Assembly: GCA_016789405.1 (NCBI GenBank)
Contig: JAEUPQ010000032.1
Span: 62,001 to 126,000 of the forward strand
Origin: Lysobacteraceae bacterium
GTDB lineage: Bacteria > Pseudomonadota > Gammaproteobacteria > Xanthomonadales > Xanthomonadaceae
Direction: 5' to 3'
DNA: 64,000 nt
A program made the translations under genes and the position numbers. The notes under the pieces are model-generated. The model searched no databases and had not been told where the DNA came from. It saw nothing but the letters and a program-made list of their open reading frames with translations. Positions 17,547-26,295 of the stretch are shown here, in pieces. The first letter of the stretch is position 1. Every line of letters starts with the position of its first letter.

Positions 17547-18062
17547 TCAGGTTTTCTTGAGCGCCGCCAGCGCCGCGAACGGGTTGGCGACCGCTTCTTC
17601 TTCCGGCGTCGCGGCCCAGTCATGCTCGACCGCTTCGCTGCCCGGCATGGCCGGTACCAGCGGCACGGCGAGGATCAACTCGTCCTCGACCAGATCCGCG
17701 GGCCGCATCATGCCGTCGGCTTCGATCTCCAGCGCCTCGTATCCCGGGGGCAGCGACGCGTCGACGCTTTCGTCGCTGGCGTCGCGCACGAGCGCGAAAC
17801 GCTGGTCGATCACGACCGGAAGCACGAACCTCTGCAGCGTTCGCTGGCACACCAGCGGCAACCCGGCATCGACCCGCAGCGCCACGAATGGCACCTGCAA
17901 TGCGTCGTGGCCGAATTCGAGGCTGAAGCGAGCTTCGCCCTCGGTATCGGCCAGCAGATCACGGAGGCGGGCCATCGCGGCAAGCGGCAGGCGTCCGTCG
18001 AAACAGCGCCGCGCTGCCACCATGCGCCAAGCGTCCAGTACGTCGGGCACTTCAGCGGACAT
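17547..18062 (-). CDS. yceD: YceD (DUF177) family protein
   Basis: 171 residues of the DUF177 family, which in bacteria sits ahead of rpmF and in plants is linked to 23S rRNA accumulation. The conserved C-x-R-T-L-Q-R-F block (LVCQRTLQRFVLPV, about residue 75), the acidic stretch EADGMMRPADLVEDELILAVPLVP and the final NPFAALAAL are visible. The ATG at 18062 (MSAEVPDVLDAWRM) is preferred over one 13 codons upstream. It is divergent from the maf-containing pair. Confidence 0.88.
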   Translation of the reverse strand: MSAEVPDVLDAWRMVAARRCFDGRLPLAAMARLRDLLADTEGEARFSLEFGHDALQVPFVALRVDAGLPLVCQRTLQRFVLPVVIDQRFALVRDASDESVDASLPPGYEALEIEADGMMRPADLVEDELILAVPLVPAMPGSEAVEHDWAATPEEEAVANPFAALAALKKT

Positions 18063-18182
18063 AAGACGCGAAATGTTAGGGGTCGGGGGTGGCGCTGTCA
18101 AACCATGGGGATCTCCGGACCCTCGATTTGCCGCCGACGCCGGCAGGCGGCAGACTGTCGTCCCCGTCTACGGGCCTGCCGT

Positions 18183-18560
18183 GTGACCGCCTTCTCTTTT
18201 CCCGTTGTCAGCGCCCTGTTCACGGTCGTGATCGTGATCGGACTGGGGCTGGCTTGGTGGATCTCGCGCCGGACCGACCCCCGCCAGCGCGCCGTGACCG
18301 AGCTGCTGGACGCCGCCGACGCCCTCGAATCCCGCCTGCGCACCGCGCGGGCCGAGATCGAATCGATCACCGGGGGCGAAGACGATACCGTCCGCACCGC
18401 CCTGCAGGAAATGCTCCGCCAGCGCCTGTGGCTGCAGCAGCACGGGGCCACCGCCTCGCTGCGCAAGCTCAAGGACATGCGCGCCTCGCTGGACGAGGCG
18501 CGCCAGAAGATCGACCAGCAACTGGTGCTGGTGCAGCAGGCCCGCGGCCCCCAGGCCTGA
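18183..18560 (+). CDS. Small membrane-anchored coiled-coil protein
   Basis: A 125-residue protein of unknown function. The GTG at 18183 places one transmembrane helix at residues 4-24 (FPVVSALFTVVIVIGLGLAWW), followed by RR (positive-inside) and then about 100 residues of charged heptad-like helix (ELLDAADALESRLRTARAEIESI, LRKLKDMRASLDEARQKIDQQL). It lies 21 bases ahead of maf and is likely cotranscribed. No catalytic motif is visible. Topology suggests the coiled coil is cytoplasmic. Confidence 0.7.
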   Translation: MTAFSFPVVSALFTVVIVIGLGLAWWISRRTDPRQRAVTELLDAADALESRLRTARAEIESITGGEDDTVRTALQEMLRQRLWLQQHGATASLRKLKDMRASLDEARQKIDQQLVLVQQARGPQA

Positions 18561-18581
18561 TCCCGACCACCGCCCGAAACC

Positions 18582-19160
18582 ATGCCACGCCTCATCCTCG
18601 CCTCCACGTCGGCCTACCGCCGCGCCCTGCTCGAACGCCTCGGCCTGCCTTTCGACACCGCCCGCCCCGATGTCGACGAAACGCCATTGTCCGACGAGAC
18701 GCCGCAGGCCCTCGCCGTACGTCTGGCCCGTGCCAAGGCCGAGGCGGTGCTCGACCCGACGCAGCCCGATGCCTGGGTGATCGGATCGGACCAGGTCGCC
18801 GAACTGGACGAGGAGCCGCTGGGCAAGCCGGGCAGCACCGCGCGTGCCGAGGCACAGTTGCGGGCGATGTCCGGACGCGAGGTCAGGTTCCTCACCGCCG
18901 TCTGCCTGGCCGGCCCGGGCGGCCGCCGTCTGGAGGCGCTGGACGTGACCACCGTGCACTTCCGGCCGCTGTCCAACGGCGAGATCGCCCGCTACGTCGA
19001 CCGCGAGCGCCCACTGGACTGCGCGGGCAGCTTCAAGTCGGAAGGCCTGGGCATCACGCTGTTCGAGGCGATCGAGAATCGCGACCCGACCGCGCTGGTC
19101 GGGCTGCCGCTGATCGCGACGGCCCGGCTGCTGCGCGAGGCTGGGTTCGTAGCACCTTGA
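18582..19160 (+). CDS. yceF: 7-methyl-GTP pyrophosphatase, Maf/YceF type
   Basis: 192 residues of the Maf family, house-cleaning enzymes that hydrolyse modified nucleoside triphosphates. LILASTSAYRRALLERLGLPF opens the protein; the YceF sub-family mark is the set of GSDQV, GKPGS and CAGSFKSEGLGITLFE. The E. coli homologue prefers m7GTP. As in E. coli it is divergent from yceD-rpmF. Confidence 0.93.
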   Translation: MPRLILASTSAYRRALLERLGLPFDTARPDVDETPLSDETPQALAVRLARAKAEAVLDPTQPDAWVIGSDQVAELDEEPLGKPGSTARAEAQLRAMSGREVRFLTAVCLAGPGGRRLEALDVTTVHFRPLSNGEIARYVDRERPLDCAGSFKSEGLGITLFEAIENRDPTALVGLPLIATARLLREAGFVAP

Positions 19161-19163
19161 TCC

Positions 19164-19229
19164 TGTAGCAGCGGAGCTTGCTCCGCTTTGATGTGTCGCG
19201 AAAAGCAGCGGAGCAAGCTCCGCTCTACA
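19164..19229. repeat. Paired dyad repeat (REP-like) between yceF and the glycosyltransferase
   Basis: Two self-complementary units, AGCGGAGCTTGCTCCGCT at 19170-19187 and AGCGGAGCAAGCTCCGCT at 19207-19224, within outer inverted ends TGTAG and CTACA. The two genes here converge on it, so it could act as a two-way terminator, but there is no T run; the form is that of the dispersed palindromic units common in this family. Confidence 0.7.
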
Positions 19230-19239
19230 CGAGTCTGCG

Positions 19240-21111
19240 TCAGCGCAGTTCGATCACCCGGGAAGGCCAGTCCTCGACGCTGCCGTCGCGGCCATGCAGG
19301 CGCAGGCCGAGTCGATAGCGGCCGGGCGGCCGTTCGCCCAGGTCGATCCACACGTCGAAACCGACATTGGGCTGCTGCGGGTCGCTGGAACCGCCGTCGC
19401 GCCACTTCGACCAGAAACCGACGACTTCGGGGCGGGCGATCCCGTAGACCGGGCGTGACACCACCTCGCCATCGACCAGGGCTTCGACCTTGGCCAAGCC
19501 CACGCCGTCCTTGAAGGCCCAGCCGCGCAGCTCGAAGCGGCGCGGGACCGGCCCATCGTTTGCCGGGAGATCGATCCAGGCCATGGCGGGCGTCGTGCAA
19601 GGGCTCGTCGCGCGGCGCGGCGGCAAACGGAACAGCAGGAAACGCTGGCGACCGTGGTCGATATTGAGCACCTTCGGCGCCGGCAAGGGACCGACCATCG
19701 TGCAGAGGTCGTGATAGCGACGCAGCAACTGCCGGTACTCGACGTCGCTGGCACCGACCAACAGCAGTACGGGGACTTCGCCGAGCGTCGATCGGTCGGT
19801 CACGCGCAATTGCCAGAGGGCCAATTGCGGCGCACGTCCGTGATGTGCGTTCAATGGATGGTCGAGCACCGGGATGCGCGGGTCACCCAGTGCGAAGCCC
19901 AGTTCCGCGCCGATCTTGAAGTTGTCGGCCAGCAGCCGCGTGCCCGCCGGCATCGCCGCACGCTCCGCGACCACCGTCTCGGCCAGCGCGTCCCAGCCTG
20001 CGAAGTTCGATGGATACGCCTTTCCTTCGGCGAGTCGCTCGCGCAGCGTCGGCGAAGCCGCAATGGCGTAGTAGCCCAGCCCTGCGACCAGCCCGATACC
20101 GGCAAGCCCCCAGGTGCAGCGACGCAAGGCCGGTCGCCACGCCGCGATCACCGGCGCGGCCAGCGGCAGCAGCGCGAGATAGGCGGGCAGCGGCCAGTGG
20201 AAGCTCACGCGCTCGCTGTCGGCGAAGAAACCGAGCAGGAAAAAGCCGGCGAACACCGCGATGCCCGACAGCGCGAGGTAGCGCACGGCGGCCGCTCGAT
20301 CCGCGCGCAGGCCAGCGGCGCCGCCACGCAGCAGCGCGATCAGCAGCAGCGGACTGGCGAACACGGCCTGCACCAGCAGGAATTGCGCGCCATCGGGATG
20401 GAACGCCCAGGGATGTCGCTCGACCAGCTGGAAGCGCAGGCCGGCATCGGCATTGGCGAGGTTCCAGGACAGCAGCGGCCACCAGGCGAGCGCACCGACA
20501 CCCACGGCAACCCAGGTGCGCGGATCGCGCAATGCGATGCGGCCTTCGCGCAGCCACAGCAGGGCAAGGAAGCCGACGCCGATCACCGCGACGAAGCGAT
20601 AGTGGGTCAGTCCACCGATCACCAGGCCTGCCGCGAGCAGGCCCGTCGATGTCCAGTCGACGCCACGCAGCAGGCGTGTGCCGGCATCGAGGCACAGCAC
20701 CGTCGCCAGCGCCAACGGCACATCGGGCAGCCCCAGCACGCCCAGCGTGCCGAGCAAGGGCAGCACCACCGCGAGCGACCCGGCCTGCCACGCGTGGTCG
20801 GCGCCAAGTTCACGCCGCGCGATGCGCACGATCCACCAGGGCAGCAGCGCGGCGATCAGCAGGAAGGGCCAGCGCAGCGCGAACTCCGATGACCCTGCGA
20901 CGGTCTGACCCGCACGCACCAGCCAGGCGGTGAAACCCGGCAGGTCGGAATAGGCCCAGGCCGGGTGCCGGCTTTCCTGCCAGTAGAAGGCTTCGTCGAC
21001 GAACAAGGGCAGGCGCGCGGCCAGCACGCATTTGGCAAGCAGCACGCAGACCCAGAGTGCGATGAAGGTCCGCCTGTCGCGCGTGCTGGCCGAATCCGTG
21101 TGCTGCGTCAT
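19240..21111 (-). CDS. Membrane glycosyltransferase, GT39/ArnT-like, with C-terminal beta domain
   Basis: 623 residues. The N-terminal part has about 10-12 hydrophobic helices and the family mark DEAFYW-x-E-S at residues 39-46 in the first periplasmic loop, with SDLPGFTAWLVR following, as in lipid-phosphate-dependent mannosyl- or aminoarabinosyl-transferases. It would move a sugar from a polyprenyl-phosphate donor to lipid A, a protein or a glycan in the periplasm; the substrate cannot be told. Residues from about 505 on form a separate beta-rich domain (FELRGWAFKDGVGLAKVEALVDGE, GFDVWIDLGERPPGRYRL), unusual for the family. It stands alone, divergent from moxR. Confidence 0.85.
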   Translation of the reverse strand: MTQHTDSASTRDRRTFIALWVCVLLAKCVLAARLPLFVDEAFYWQESRHPAWAYSDLPGFTAWLVRAGQTVAGSSEFALRWPFLLIAALLPWWIVRIARRELGADHAWQAGSLAVVLPLLGTLGVLGLPDVPLALATVLCLDAGTRLLRGVDWTSTGLLAAGLVIGGLTHYRFVAVIGVGFLALLWLREGRIALRDPRTWVAVGVGALAWWPLLSWNLANADAGLRFQLVERHPWAFHPDGAQFLLVQAVFASPLLLIALLRGGAAGLRADRAAAVRYLALSGIAVFAGFFLLGFFADSERVSFHWPLPAYLALLPLAAPVIAAWRPALRRCTWGLAGIGLVAGLGYYAIAASPTLRERLAEGKAYPSNFAGWDALAETVVAERAAMPAGTRLLADNFKIGAELGFALGDPRIPVLDHPLNAHHGRAPQLALWQLRVTDRSTLGEVPVLLLVGASDVEYRQLLRRYHDLCTMVGPLPAPKVLNIDHGRQRFLLFRLPPRRATSPCTTPAMAWIDLPANDGPVPRRFELRGWAFKDGVGLAKVEALVDGEVVSRPVYGIARPEVVGFWSKWRDGGSSDPQQPNVGFDVWIDLGERPPGRYRLGLRLHGRDGSVEDWPSRVIELR

Positions 21112-21197
21112 CCCGTAGTCTCGTTACACTGCCCGATCATCACTGCCCATCCTGAATCCCTCACATTGCCGGAGCACGCCTTGTCGACAGCCCACGA

Positions 21198-22133
21198 GTG
21201 CCGCACATGCTAAACGACGAACTGCGCGATGCCCTCAAGCGGGCACAGGCACAAGTGAACGAATGGGTGCTCGGCAAGCCCCTCGAAGTGCGGCTCGCGT
21301 TCGTGGCCCTGCTCTCCGATGGCCACGTGCTGATCGAAGACCTGCCCGGCCTGGGCAAGACGACGCTGGCGCACGCACTGGCGGCCAGCCTGGGACTGGG
21401 CTTCCAGCGCGTGCAATTCACCTCGGACCTGCTGCCCTCGGACATCGTGGGCGTGTCGGTCTACGACGCGCAGGATCGCCAGTTCCAGTTCCACCCGGGC
21501 CCGGTGTTCGCGCAGGTGCTGCTGGCCGACGAGATCAATCGCGCGCCGCCGCGCACACAGAGCGCCCTGCTCGAGGCGATGGCCGAACACCAGGTGACCG
21601 TCGACGGCGTGACCCGCCCCCTGCCCGACCCGTTCTTCGTGATCGCGACGCAGAACCCGGTCGACCTGTCGGGCACCTATCCGCTGCCCGATTCGCAACT
21701 CGATCGCTTCCTACTGCGCCTGCACCTGGGCTATCCGCCCGAAGACGCCGAGCGTGCACTGCTCGCCGGCAGCGACCGTCGCGACCTGATCGCCAACAGC
21801 CAGGCCGTCCTCGATCCCGATCGCGTGCGCGCGCTGCGCAGCGCCGTGCATGAAGTGCATGCCAGCGAGGCACTGATCGCCTACGTGCAGAAGCTGCTCG
21901 CACGCAGTCGCCACCACCCGGGCGTGCGCGTCGGCCTGTCGCCACGCGCAGGCATCGCGCTGCTGCGCGCGGCACGCGCGCACGCGCTGCTGCTCGGCCG
22001 CGCGCATGCGCTACCCGAAGACGTGCAGGCGCTGTTCATCCCGGTCGCAGCGCACCGGCTTGTCGCCGATGCCGACGGTGGCGACGGCGCGACGCTGGCG
22101 AAGTCGATCCTGCACGCAGTGGCGGTGGATTGA
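21198..22133 (+). CDS. MoxR-family AAA+ ATPase
   Basis: 311 residues. Walker A is GLGKTT (LPGLGKTTLA, about 46-55), Walker B is LLADEINRAPP, and the MoxR marks EAMAEHQVTVDG, ATQNP and YPLPDSQLDRF follow. MoxR ATPases act as chaperones for vWA or other partner proteins. It starts a three-gene unit with DUF58 and transglutaminase genes, 19 bases apart and then overlapping, the conserved set seen in many proteobacteria. MLNDEL at 21207 is an alternative start. Confidence 0.95.
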   Translation: MPHMLNDELRDALKRAQAQVNEWVLGKPLEVRLAFVALLSDGHVLIEDLPGLGKTTLAHALAASLGLGFQRVQFTSDLLPSDIVGVSVYDAQDRQFQFHPGPVFAQVLLADEINRAPPRTQSALLEAMAEHQVTVDGVTRPLPDPFFVIATQNPVDLSGTYPLPDSQLDRFLLRLHLGYPPEDAERALLAGSDRRDLIANSQAVLDPDRVRALRSAVHEVHASEALIAYVQKLLARSRHHPGVRVGLSPRAGIALLRAARAHALLLGRAHALPEDVQALFIPVAAHRLVADADGGDGATLAKSILHAVAVD

Positions 22134-22152
22134 GCCGCCGGGCACGAGATCG

Positions 22153-23130
22153 ATGAGTCAGTTCCTCGCCCGCATCCGCCGCCGGATCGAGGCCCGCACC
22201 GCGACCTGGGCCAGGCCGCGCGCGCCCGAGTCGCTGCCGGTGCGCTTCAACCGTCGGCGCATCTATGTGCTGCCGACGGGGTTCGGTCTGTTTTTCGCAG
22301 CGCTCATCGGCGCGATGCTGCTCGGCGCGCTGAACTACAACAACAATCCTGCCCTGCTGCTGGCGCTGCTGCTGGCCGGCGCGGCGCACACCGGCCTGTT
22401 CGCCGCGCACCTGCAGATGTCGGGACTGAGCATCACCTCGATCGGCGCCGAACCGGTCAGTGCGGGCAAGCCCTTGCAGCTGCGCGTGCATGCGCGCGCC
22501 GAACCGGGTCGCGAGCGTCGCGGACTGTGCGTCGCCTGCGGCGAACATCGCGCCTTCCTGTCGCTGGACCAGGGCAGCGGCGAGGCTGTCATCGACGTAC
22601 CGACGCAGCATCGCGGCTGGCTGGAGCCCGGCCGACTGCGGATCTGGACCACGCGTCCGCTTGGCCTGGTGGTGGCGTGGGGCTATGTCTGGCCGGATGC
22701 GCCGCTGCTGGTGTATCCAGCGCCGGAAGCGCACGGCCCGCCCCTGCCCGAGGGCGGCGGCGACCAGGCCATCGCCCGCGTCCATCCCAGCGGCGACGAC
22801 GTCCATCACCTGCGCGCCTATCGTCGCGGCGATTCGCGTCGCGCGATCGCCTGGAAGCCCTCGGCGCGTCGCAACGAATTGCTCGTCCGCGAATACGAGC
22901 AGCCGATCGGCGCAGACATCGACCTGGACTGGGGAACGCTGGGCCATCTTGGCTACGAACAGCGCATCCGAAGGCTCGTGCGCTGGGTGGACGATGCCGA
23001 ACGCGGCGGTCGCCGCTATCGACTGATGCTGCCTGGCCAGCCTGCGCTCGGCCCGGCACAGGGCGCCTCGCATCGCCATGCGTGCCTCAAGGCGTTGGCC
23101 CTGATGCCGGAAGGCGGCAGCCATGGTTGA
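22153..23130 (+). CDS. DUF58 domain membrane protein
   Basis: 325 residues with two N-terminal transmembrane helices (YVLPTGFGLFFAALIGAMLLGAL and ALLLALLLAGAAHTGLFAA, about 38-85). The DUF58 signature GDDVHHLRAYRRGDSRRAI, then WKPSARRNELLVREYE, is at about 215-250. Partner of MoxR in the conserved MoxR-DUF58-transglutaminase set, whose exact role is unsettled. The start MSQFLARIRRR at 22153 is 19 bases after moxR; the end overlaps tgpA by eight bases. Confidence 0.93.
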   Translation: MSQFLARIRRRIEARTATWARPRAPESLPVRFNRRRIYVLPTGFGLFFAALIGAMLLGALNYNNNPALLLALLLAGAAHTGLFAAHLQMSGLSITSIGAEPVSAGKPLQLRVHARAEPGRERRGLCVACGEHRAFLSLDQGSGEAVIDVPTQHRGWLEPGRLRIWTTRPLGLVVAWGYVWPDAPLLVYPAPEAHGPPLPEGGGDQAIARVHPSGDDVHHLRAYRRGDSRRAIAWKPSARRNELLVREYEQPIGADIDLDWGTLGHLGYEQRIRRLVRWVDDAERGGRRYRLMLPGQPALGPAQGASHRHACLKALALMPEGGSHG

Positions 23131-25087
23131 ACCTGTCGCTCCATCGCTGGACCGGCTGTCGCGTCGCTGGGCGCTGGCGGCGGCGCTGCTGTGCCTGCTG
23201 CCGCTGCTGTTGCAGGTGCCGAATACGCTGGGCTTCGGCATCGGCGCGGTCGCGCTGGCCGTACCGCTGCTCGCGCGCAACGGCCATGCGCCTGCGTGGC
23301 TGAGATTCCTGCTGATCGTCGCGCTGCTGGGCACGGTGGTGACGCTGTTCGAATTCCGCTTCGGCCGCGATACCGGATGCGCGATGCTGGCGACGATGCT
23401 GGCGATCAAGCCGGTGGAAATGCGTTCTCTGCGCGATGCGCGCAGCCTGCTGGGATTCGCGCTGTTCGCGCCGTTCGCGACCTTCCTCCTCGACCAGGGA
23501 CCGGTGTCGCTGACGCTGGGGCTGATCGGCGCAGTGGCCGTGCTCACCGCGATGCACACGCTGTCCGAAATCGAGAGCGATGCGCACCTGCCATCGCGGC
23601 GCCCCTGGTCGCGCCTGGCGATGGTGGGGCGCATGATCGCCATCGGCCTGCCACTGGCGATGGTGGTGTTCTGGCTCTTCCCGCGCTTCACGTCGCCGCT
23701 GTGGGGCGTGCCCGAACGTGCGCTGGCCAAACCGGGTCTGTCCGACAAGATGTCGCCCGGCGACTGGATCGACCTGATCGCCGACGACACGCCGGCACTG
23801 CGCGCCACGTTCTTCGGCGAAGCGCCGCCGCAATCGCAGATGTACTGGCGTGGGCACGTCCTGTGGGATTTCGACGGCCGGACCTGGACCTCGGTCGGCT
23901 GGTCGCGGACGATCAGCCGAGCCCGAAGGCGGCCTGGCCCGCCACCGGTGATCTACGACTACGAAATCGAAGTCGAGCCCACCGACCGCAACCAGCTGGT
24001 CGCACTGGAAGTGCCCCTGGCCTCGCCCGCAGGCGCGTACCTGTACGGCGACTATTCCCTGGTGAGCCAGCAGACGCTCAATTCGCTCACCCGTTGGCGC
24101 ATGCGCTCGGCGCCGCAGACCGCGCTGGCCGAATCCAACCTGCATCCGACCCTGCGCAGCCTCGCATTGCGCCTGCCGCCGGGCTTCAACCCGCGGACCC
24201 TCGAACTGTCCGAACGCTGGCGCAACGAAGCCGGCGCGCCGAGCCGCGCGACCGACGAGGCGATCGTCAAGCGCGCGCTCGACTGGATCCGCCGCGAGTT
24301 CGTCTACACCCTCGAAACCCCGCAACTGGGCCGGCACACGGTCGACGAATTCCTGTTCGACGAGAAGGCCGGCTTCTGCGAGCACTACAGCAGCGCCTTC
24401 GTCGTGCTGATGCGCGGCGCCGGCATCCCGGCGCGCGTGGTCACCGGCTATGTCGGCGGCTACCGCAACCCGGTCGGCGGCTACTGGCTCGTGCGACGCT
24501 CCGATGCCCATGCCTGGGCCGAGATCTGGATCGAAGGCCGCGGCTGGGTGCGCGTGGACCCGACCGCGGCGGTCGCGCCGGAACGCATCTACGACACCAT
24601 CGACGATCGCCGGCCTGGCGCCCTCGGTGGCTTCTCCGGACTCAGCCCTGTGTTCGACGTCGGCGACTGGCTGCGCCGCAGCTGGAACGATTTCGTGCTG
24701 GGCTACGACGCACGCCGCCAGCGCAACCTCTTCCGCGGCTTCGGCATGCCCGAGCTCGACACCAGCGCGCTCGTCCGCCTGTTCGTCATCGCGACGGTAC
24801 TCGCGATGGTCGGCATGCTCTGGCTCGCCACCCGACAGGAACGCGAGCGCGATCCCCTGCTGCGCGCCTGGCGACGCATGGAGCGACGCTACCGCCGCCT
24901 CGGACTGGGACGGCCGTCGCACGAACCGGTCGGGACGTGGGTCGAGCGTGTCGCTGCCGCCCGCCCCGACGCCAGCGCACTGAAAGAACTCAGCGCACGT
25001 TTCGTGGAATGGCGGTACGCTCGCGAGCATGGCGGCGCCGCCAACCTGCGGGCCCTGCTCCGCGACCTGCGCAGACACCGCCCGTGA
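23123..25087 (+). CDS. tgpA: TgpA-like transglutaminase (DUF3488-transglutaminase-DUF4129)
   Basis: 654 residues. The first 185 residues hold about six transmembrane helices (DUF3488). A periplasmic transglutaminase core follows at about 370-490 with Cys in KAGFCEHYSSAFV, His in SDAHAWAEIW and Asp in VRVDPTAAV, so the triad is intact. One more helix (VRLFVIATVLAMVGMLWLA) anchors a cytoplasmic DUF4129 tail with the W-x-x-R-x-R-R-L-G-x motif (RMERRYRRLGLGR). The Pseudomonas TgpA is essential there. Translationally coupled to the DUF58 gene. Confidence 0.93.
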   Translation: MVEPVAPSLDRLSRRWALAAALLCLLPLLLQVPNTLGFGIGAVALAVPLLARNGHAPAWLRFLLIVALLGTVVTLFEFRFGRDTGCAMLATMLAIKPVEMRSLRDARSLLGFALFAPFATFLLDQGPVSLTLGLIGAVAVLTAMHTLSEIESDAHLPSRRPWSRLAMVGRMIAIGLPLAMVVFWLFPRFTSPLWGVPERALAKPGLSDKMSPGDWIDLIADDTPALRATFFGEAPPQSQMYWRGHVLWDFDGRTWTSVGWSRTISRARRRPGPPPVIYDYEIEVEPTDRNQLVALEVPLASPAGAYLYGDYSLVSQQTLNSLTRWRMRSAPQTALAESNLHPTLRSLALRLPPGFNPRTLELSERWRNEAGAPSRATDEAIVKRALDWIRREFVYTLETPQLGRHTVDEFLFDEKAGFCEHYSSAFVVLMRGAGIPARVVTGYVGGYRNPVGGYWLVRRSDAHAWAEIWIEGRGWVRVDPTAAVAPERIYDTIDDRRPGALGGFSGLSPVFDVGDWLRRSWNDFVLGYDARRQRNLFRGFGMPELDTSALVRLFVIATVLAMVGMLWLATRQERERDPLLRAWRRMERRYRRLGLGRPSHEPVGTWVERVAAARPDASALKELSARFVEWRYAREHGGAANLRALLRDLRRHRP

Positions 25088-25110
25088 CGAATACCTTCAG
25101 GAGACCCGCC

Positions 25111-25599
25111 ATGTCCGCCCGCAGTACCGCATTCGCCGTCCTCGCCCTGGCCCTGGCCGGGTGCGCCACCGTCTCAAAACCGCTCCAGGGCGAGTTCACC
25201 GCCATCACGCCGCACCAGGCCATCGAACAGGACAGCACCGGTTCCGCCGTGCGCTGGGGCGGCCGCATCGTGCGCACCGAGCCCCTTGCCGATCGCACCT
25301 GCTTCGAAGTCCTCTCCTCGCGCCTGGATGCCAGCGGGCGCCCCGCCTGGGCCGGCGCCGACGACACCCACGGCCGCTTCATCGCCTGCCGCACCGGTTT
25401 CTACGATCCCGCGCTGTTCACCGACAAGCGCGAAGTCACCTTCACGGGTCGACTGGAAGGCTACGAGAACCGCCGCATCGGCGAATACACCTATCGCTTC
25501 CCGCGTCTCGCGGCCGACGTGGTCTACCTGTGGCCCGAGGAAAGCCGCACCCGCGTGATCGCGACGCCGGCACCATGGCCGTGGTGGGGCTGGTGGTAA
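25111..25599 (+). CDS. Slp-family outer membrane lipoprotein
   Basis: 162 residues. Signal peptide with lipobox LAGC (Cys18 would be lipidated), preceded by a good AGGAG ribosome site. The mature part HQAIEQDSTGSAVRWGGRIVRTEP, then CFEVLSSRLDASGRP and GRFIAC, follows the Slp/YeaY family, which is linked to starvation and membrane stability. The strong final WPWWGWW is typical of the proline- and tryptophan-rich ends in this family. It lies 23 bases after tgpA and may be read from the same transcript. Confidence 0.88.
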   Translation: MSARSTAFAVLALALAGCATVSKPLQGEFTAITPHQAIEQDSTGSAVRWGGRIVRTEPLADRTCFEVLSSRLDASGRPAWAGADDTHGRFIACRTGFYDPALFTDKREVTFTGRLEGYENRRIGEYTYRFPRLAADVVYLWPEESRTRVIATPAPWPWWGWW

Positions 25600-25643
25600 G
25601 CCACGCATGCAAGCCGTTCGCGAACGCAGGTCGAACGCACATG

Positions 25644-25672
25644 AAAAAAAGCGGGCTTCGGCCCGCTTTTTT
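25644..25672. terminator. Bidirectional rho-independent terminator
   Basis: GCGGGC-TTCG-GCCCGC hairpin with seven A before and six T after. It can end both the slp transcript (plus strand) and the convergent membrane gene that ends at 25710 (minus strand). Confidence 0.92.
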
Positions 25673-25709
25673 CATGTCTTCGACTTTCATGCCTGCACCG
25701 CACGGACGA

Positions 25710-26213
25710 TCAGCGCTTCGGCGTGCTCTTGTCGCGGTAGCGGAAGGTCAGCCACAGGCCGACCGCGATCGCGTACGACAGGTTCGGCACGAACGCCTTG
25801 TCCAGCGTGGTGACCTTCGACTGCAGTGCGATGTAGTTGGTGTACGCCGCCTGGGACAGCGTGAACGCGGCGATCATCAGCACCAGCCGGATCGGCACCG
25901 GCATGCCCATGCGCAACGCGATGATCGTGCCTTCCGAAATCAGCACGCCGACCAGGAACGGGAAGACCGCGCCGATCACGATGAGCGCGATCGGACTGTT
26001 GGCGGCATGCGTGGCCAGCATCATGTCGGCGAAGGTGACGCCCAGCGCGCGCGTGATCAGGAACGCGAGGAATCCCGTGGAGAACGACATGATGCGCACG
26101 TACTGCTCGGCGCCCTCCGATTTCAGGATCACGGTGACCGCGATCCAGATCTGGCTCGCGATGGTGAGCAGGATCAGGATCTGCTCGAGGATGGTGAAGG
26201 GGTCCCACTTCAT
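25710..26213 (-). CDS. Hypothetical integral membrane protein
   Basis: 167 residues with four or five hydrophobic helices and short loops; family not recognised. The start MKWDPFTILEQILILL at 26213 is used because the upstream extension is proline-rich and unlike a coding start. Helix segments include ILEQILILLTIASQIWIAV, TGFLAFLITRALGVTF and LIVIGAVFPFLVGVLI. The C-terminus FRYRDKSTPKR is basic and probably cytoplasmic. It is 82 bases downstream of the rhomboid gene on the same strand and may share its transcript. Confidence 0.75.
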   Translation of the reverse strand: MKWDPFTILEQILILLTIASQIWIAVTVILKSEGAEQYVRIMSFSTGFLAFLITRALGVTFADMMLATHAANSPIALIVIGAVFPFLVGVLISEGTIIALRMGMPVPIRLVLMIAAFTLSQAAYTNYIALQSKVTTLDKAFVPNLSYAIAVGLWLTFRYRDKSTPKR

Positions 26214-26295
26214 TCGCGGTCGATCGTCCAGGCCCGCCGGAGGAGGGGCACCGGGCGGGAACATAGCACAGCCACGCTGCCGACCGATTCGCCGA

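Noticed and set aside
23087..25078. A 663-codon minus-strand frame opposite the transglutaminase gene
   Set aside because: Antisense to an intact TgpA with a full catalytic triad; no domain is visible in it.
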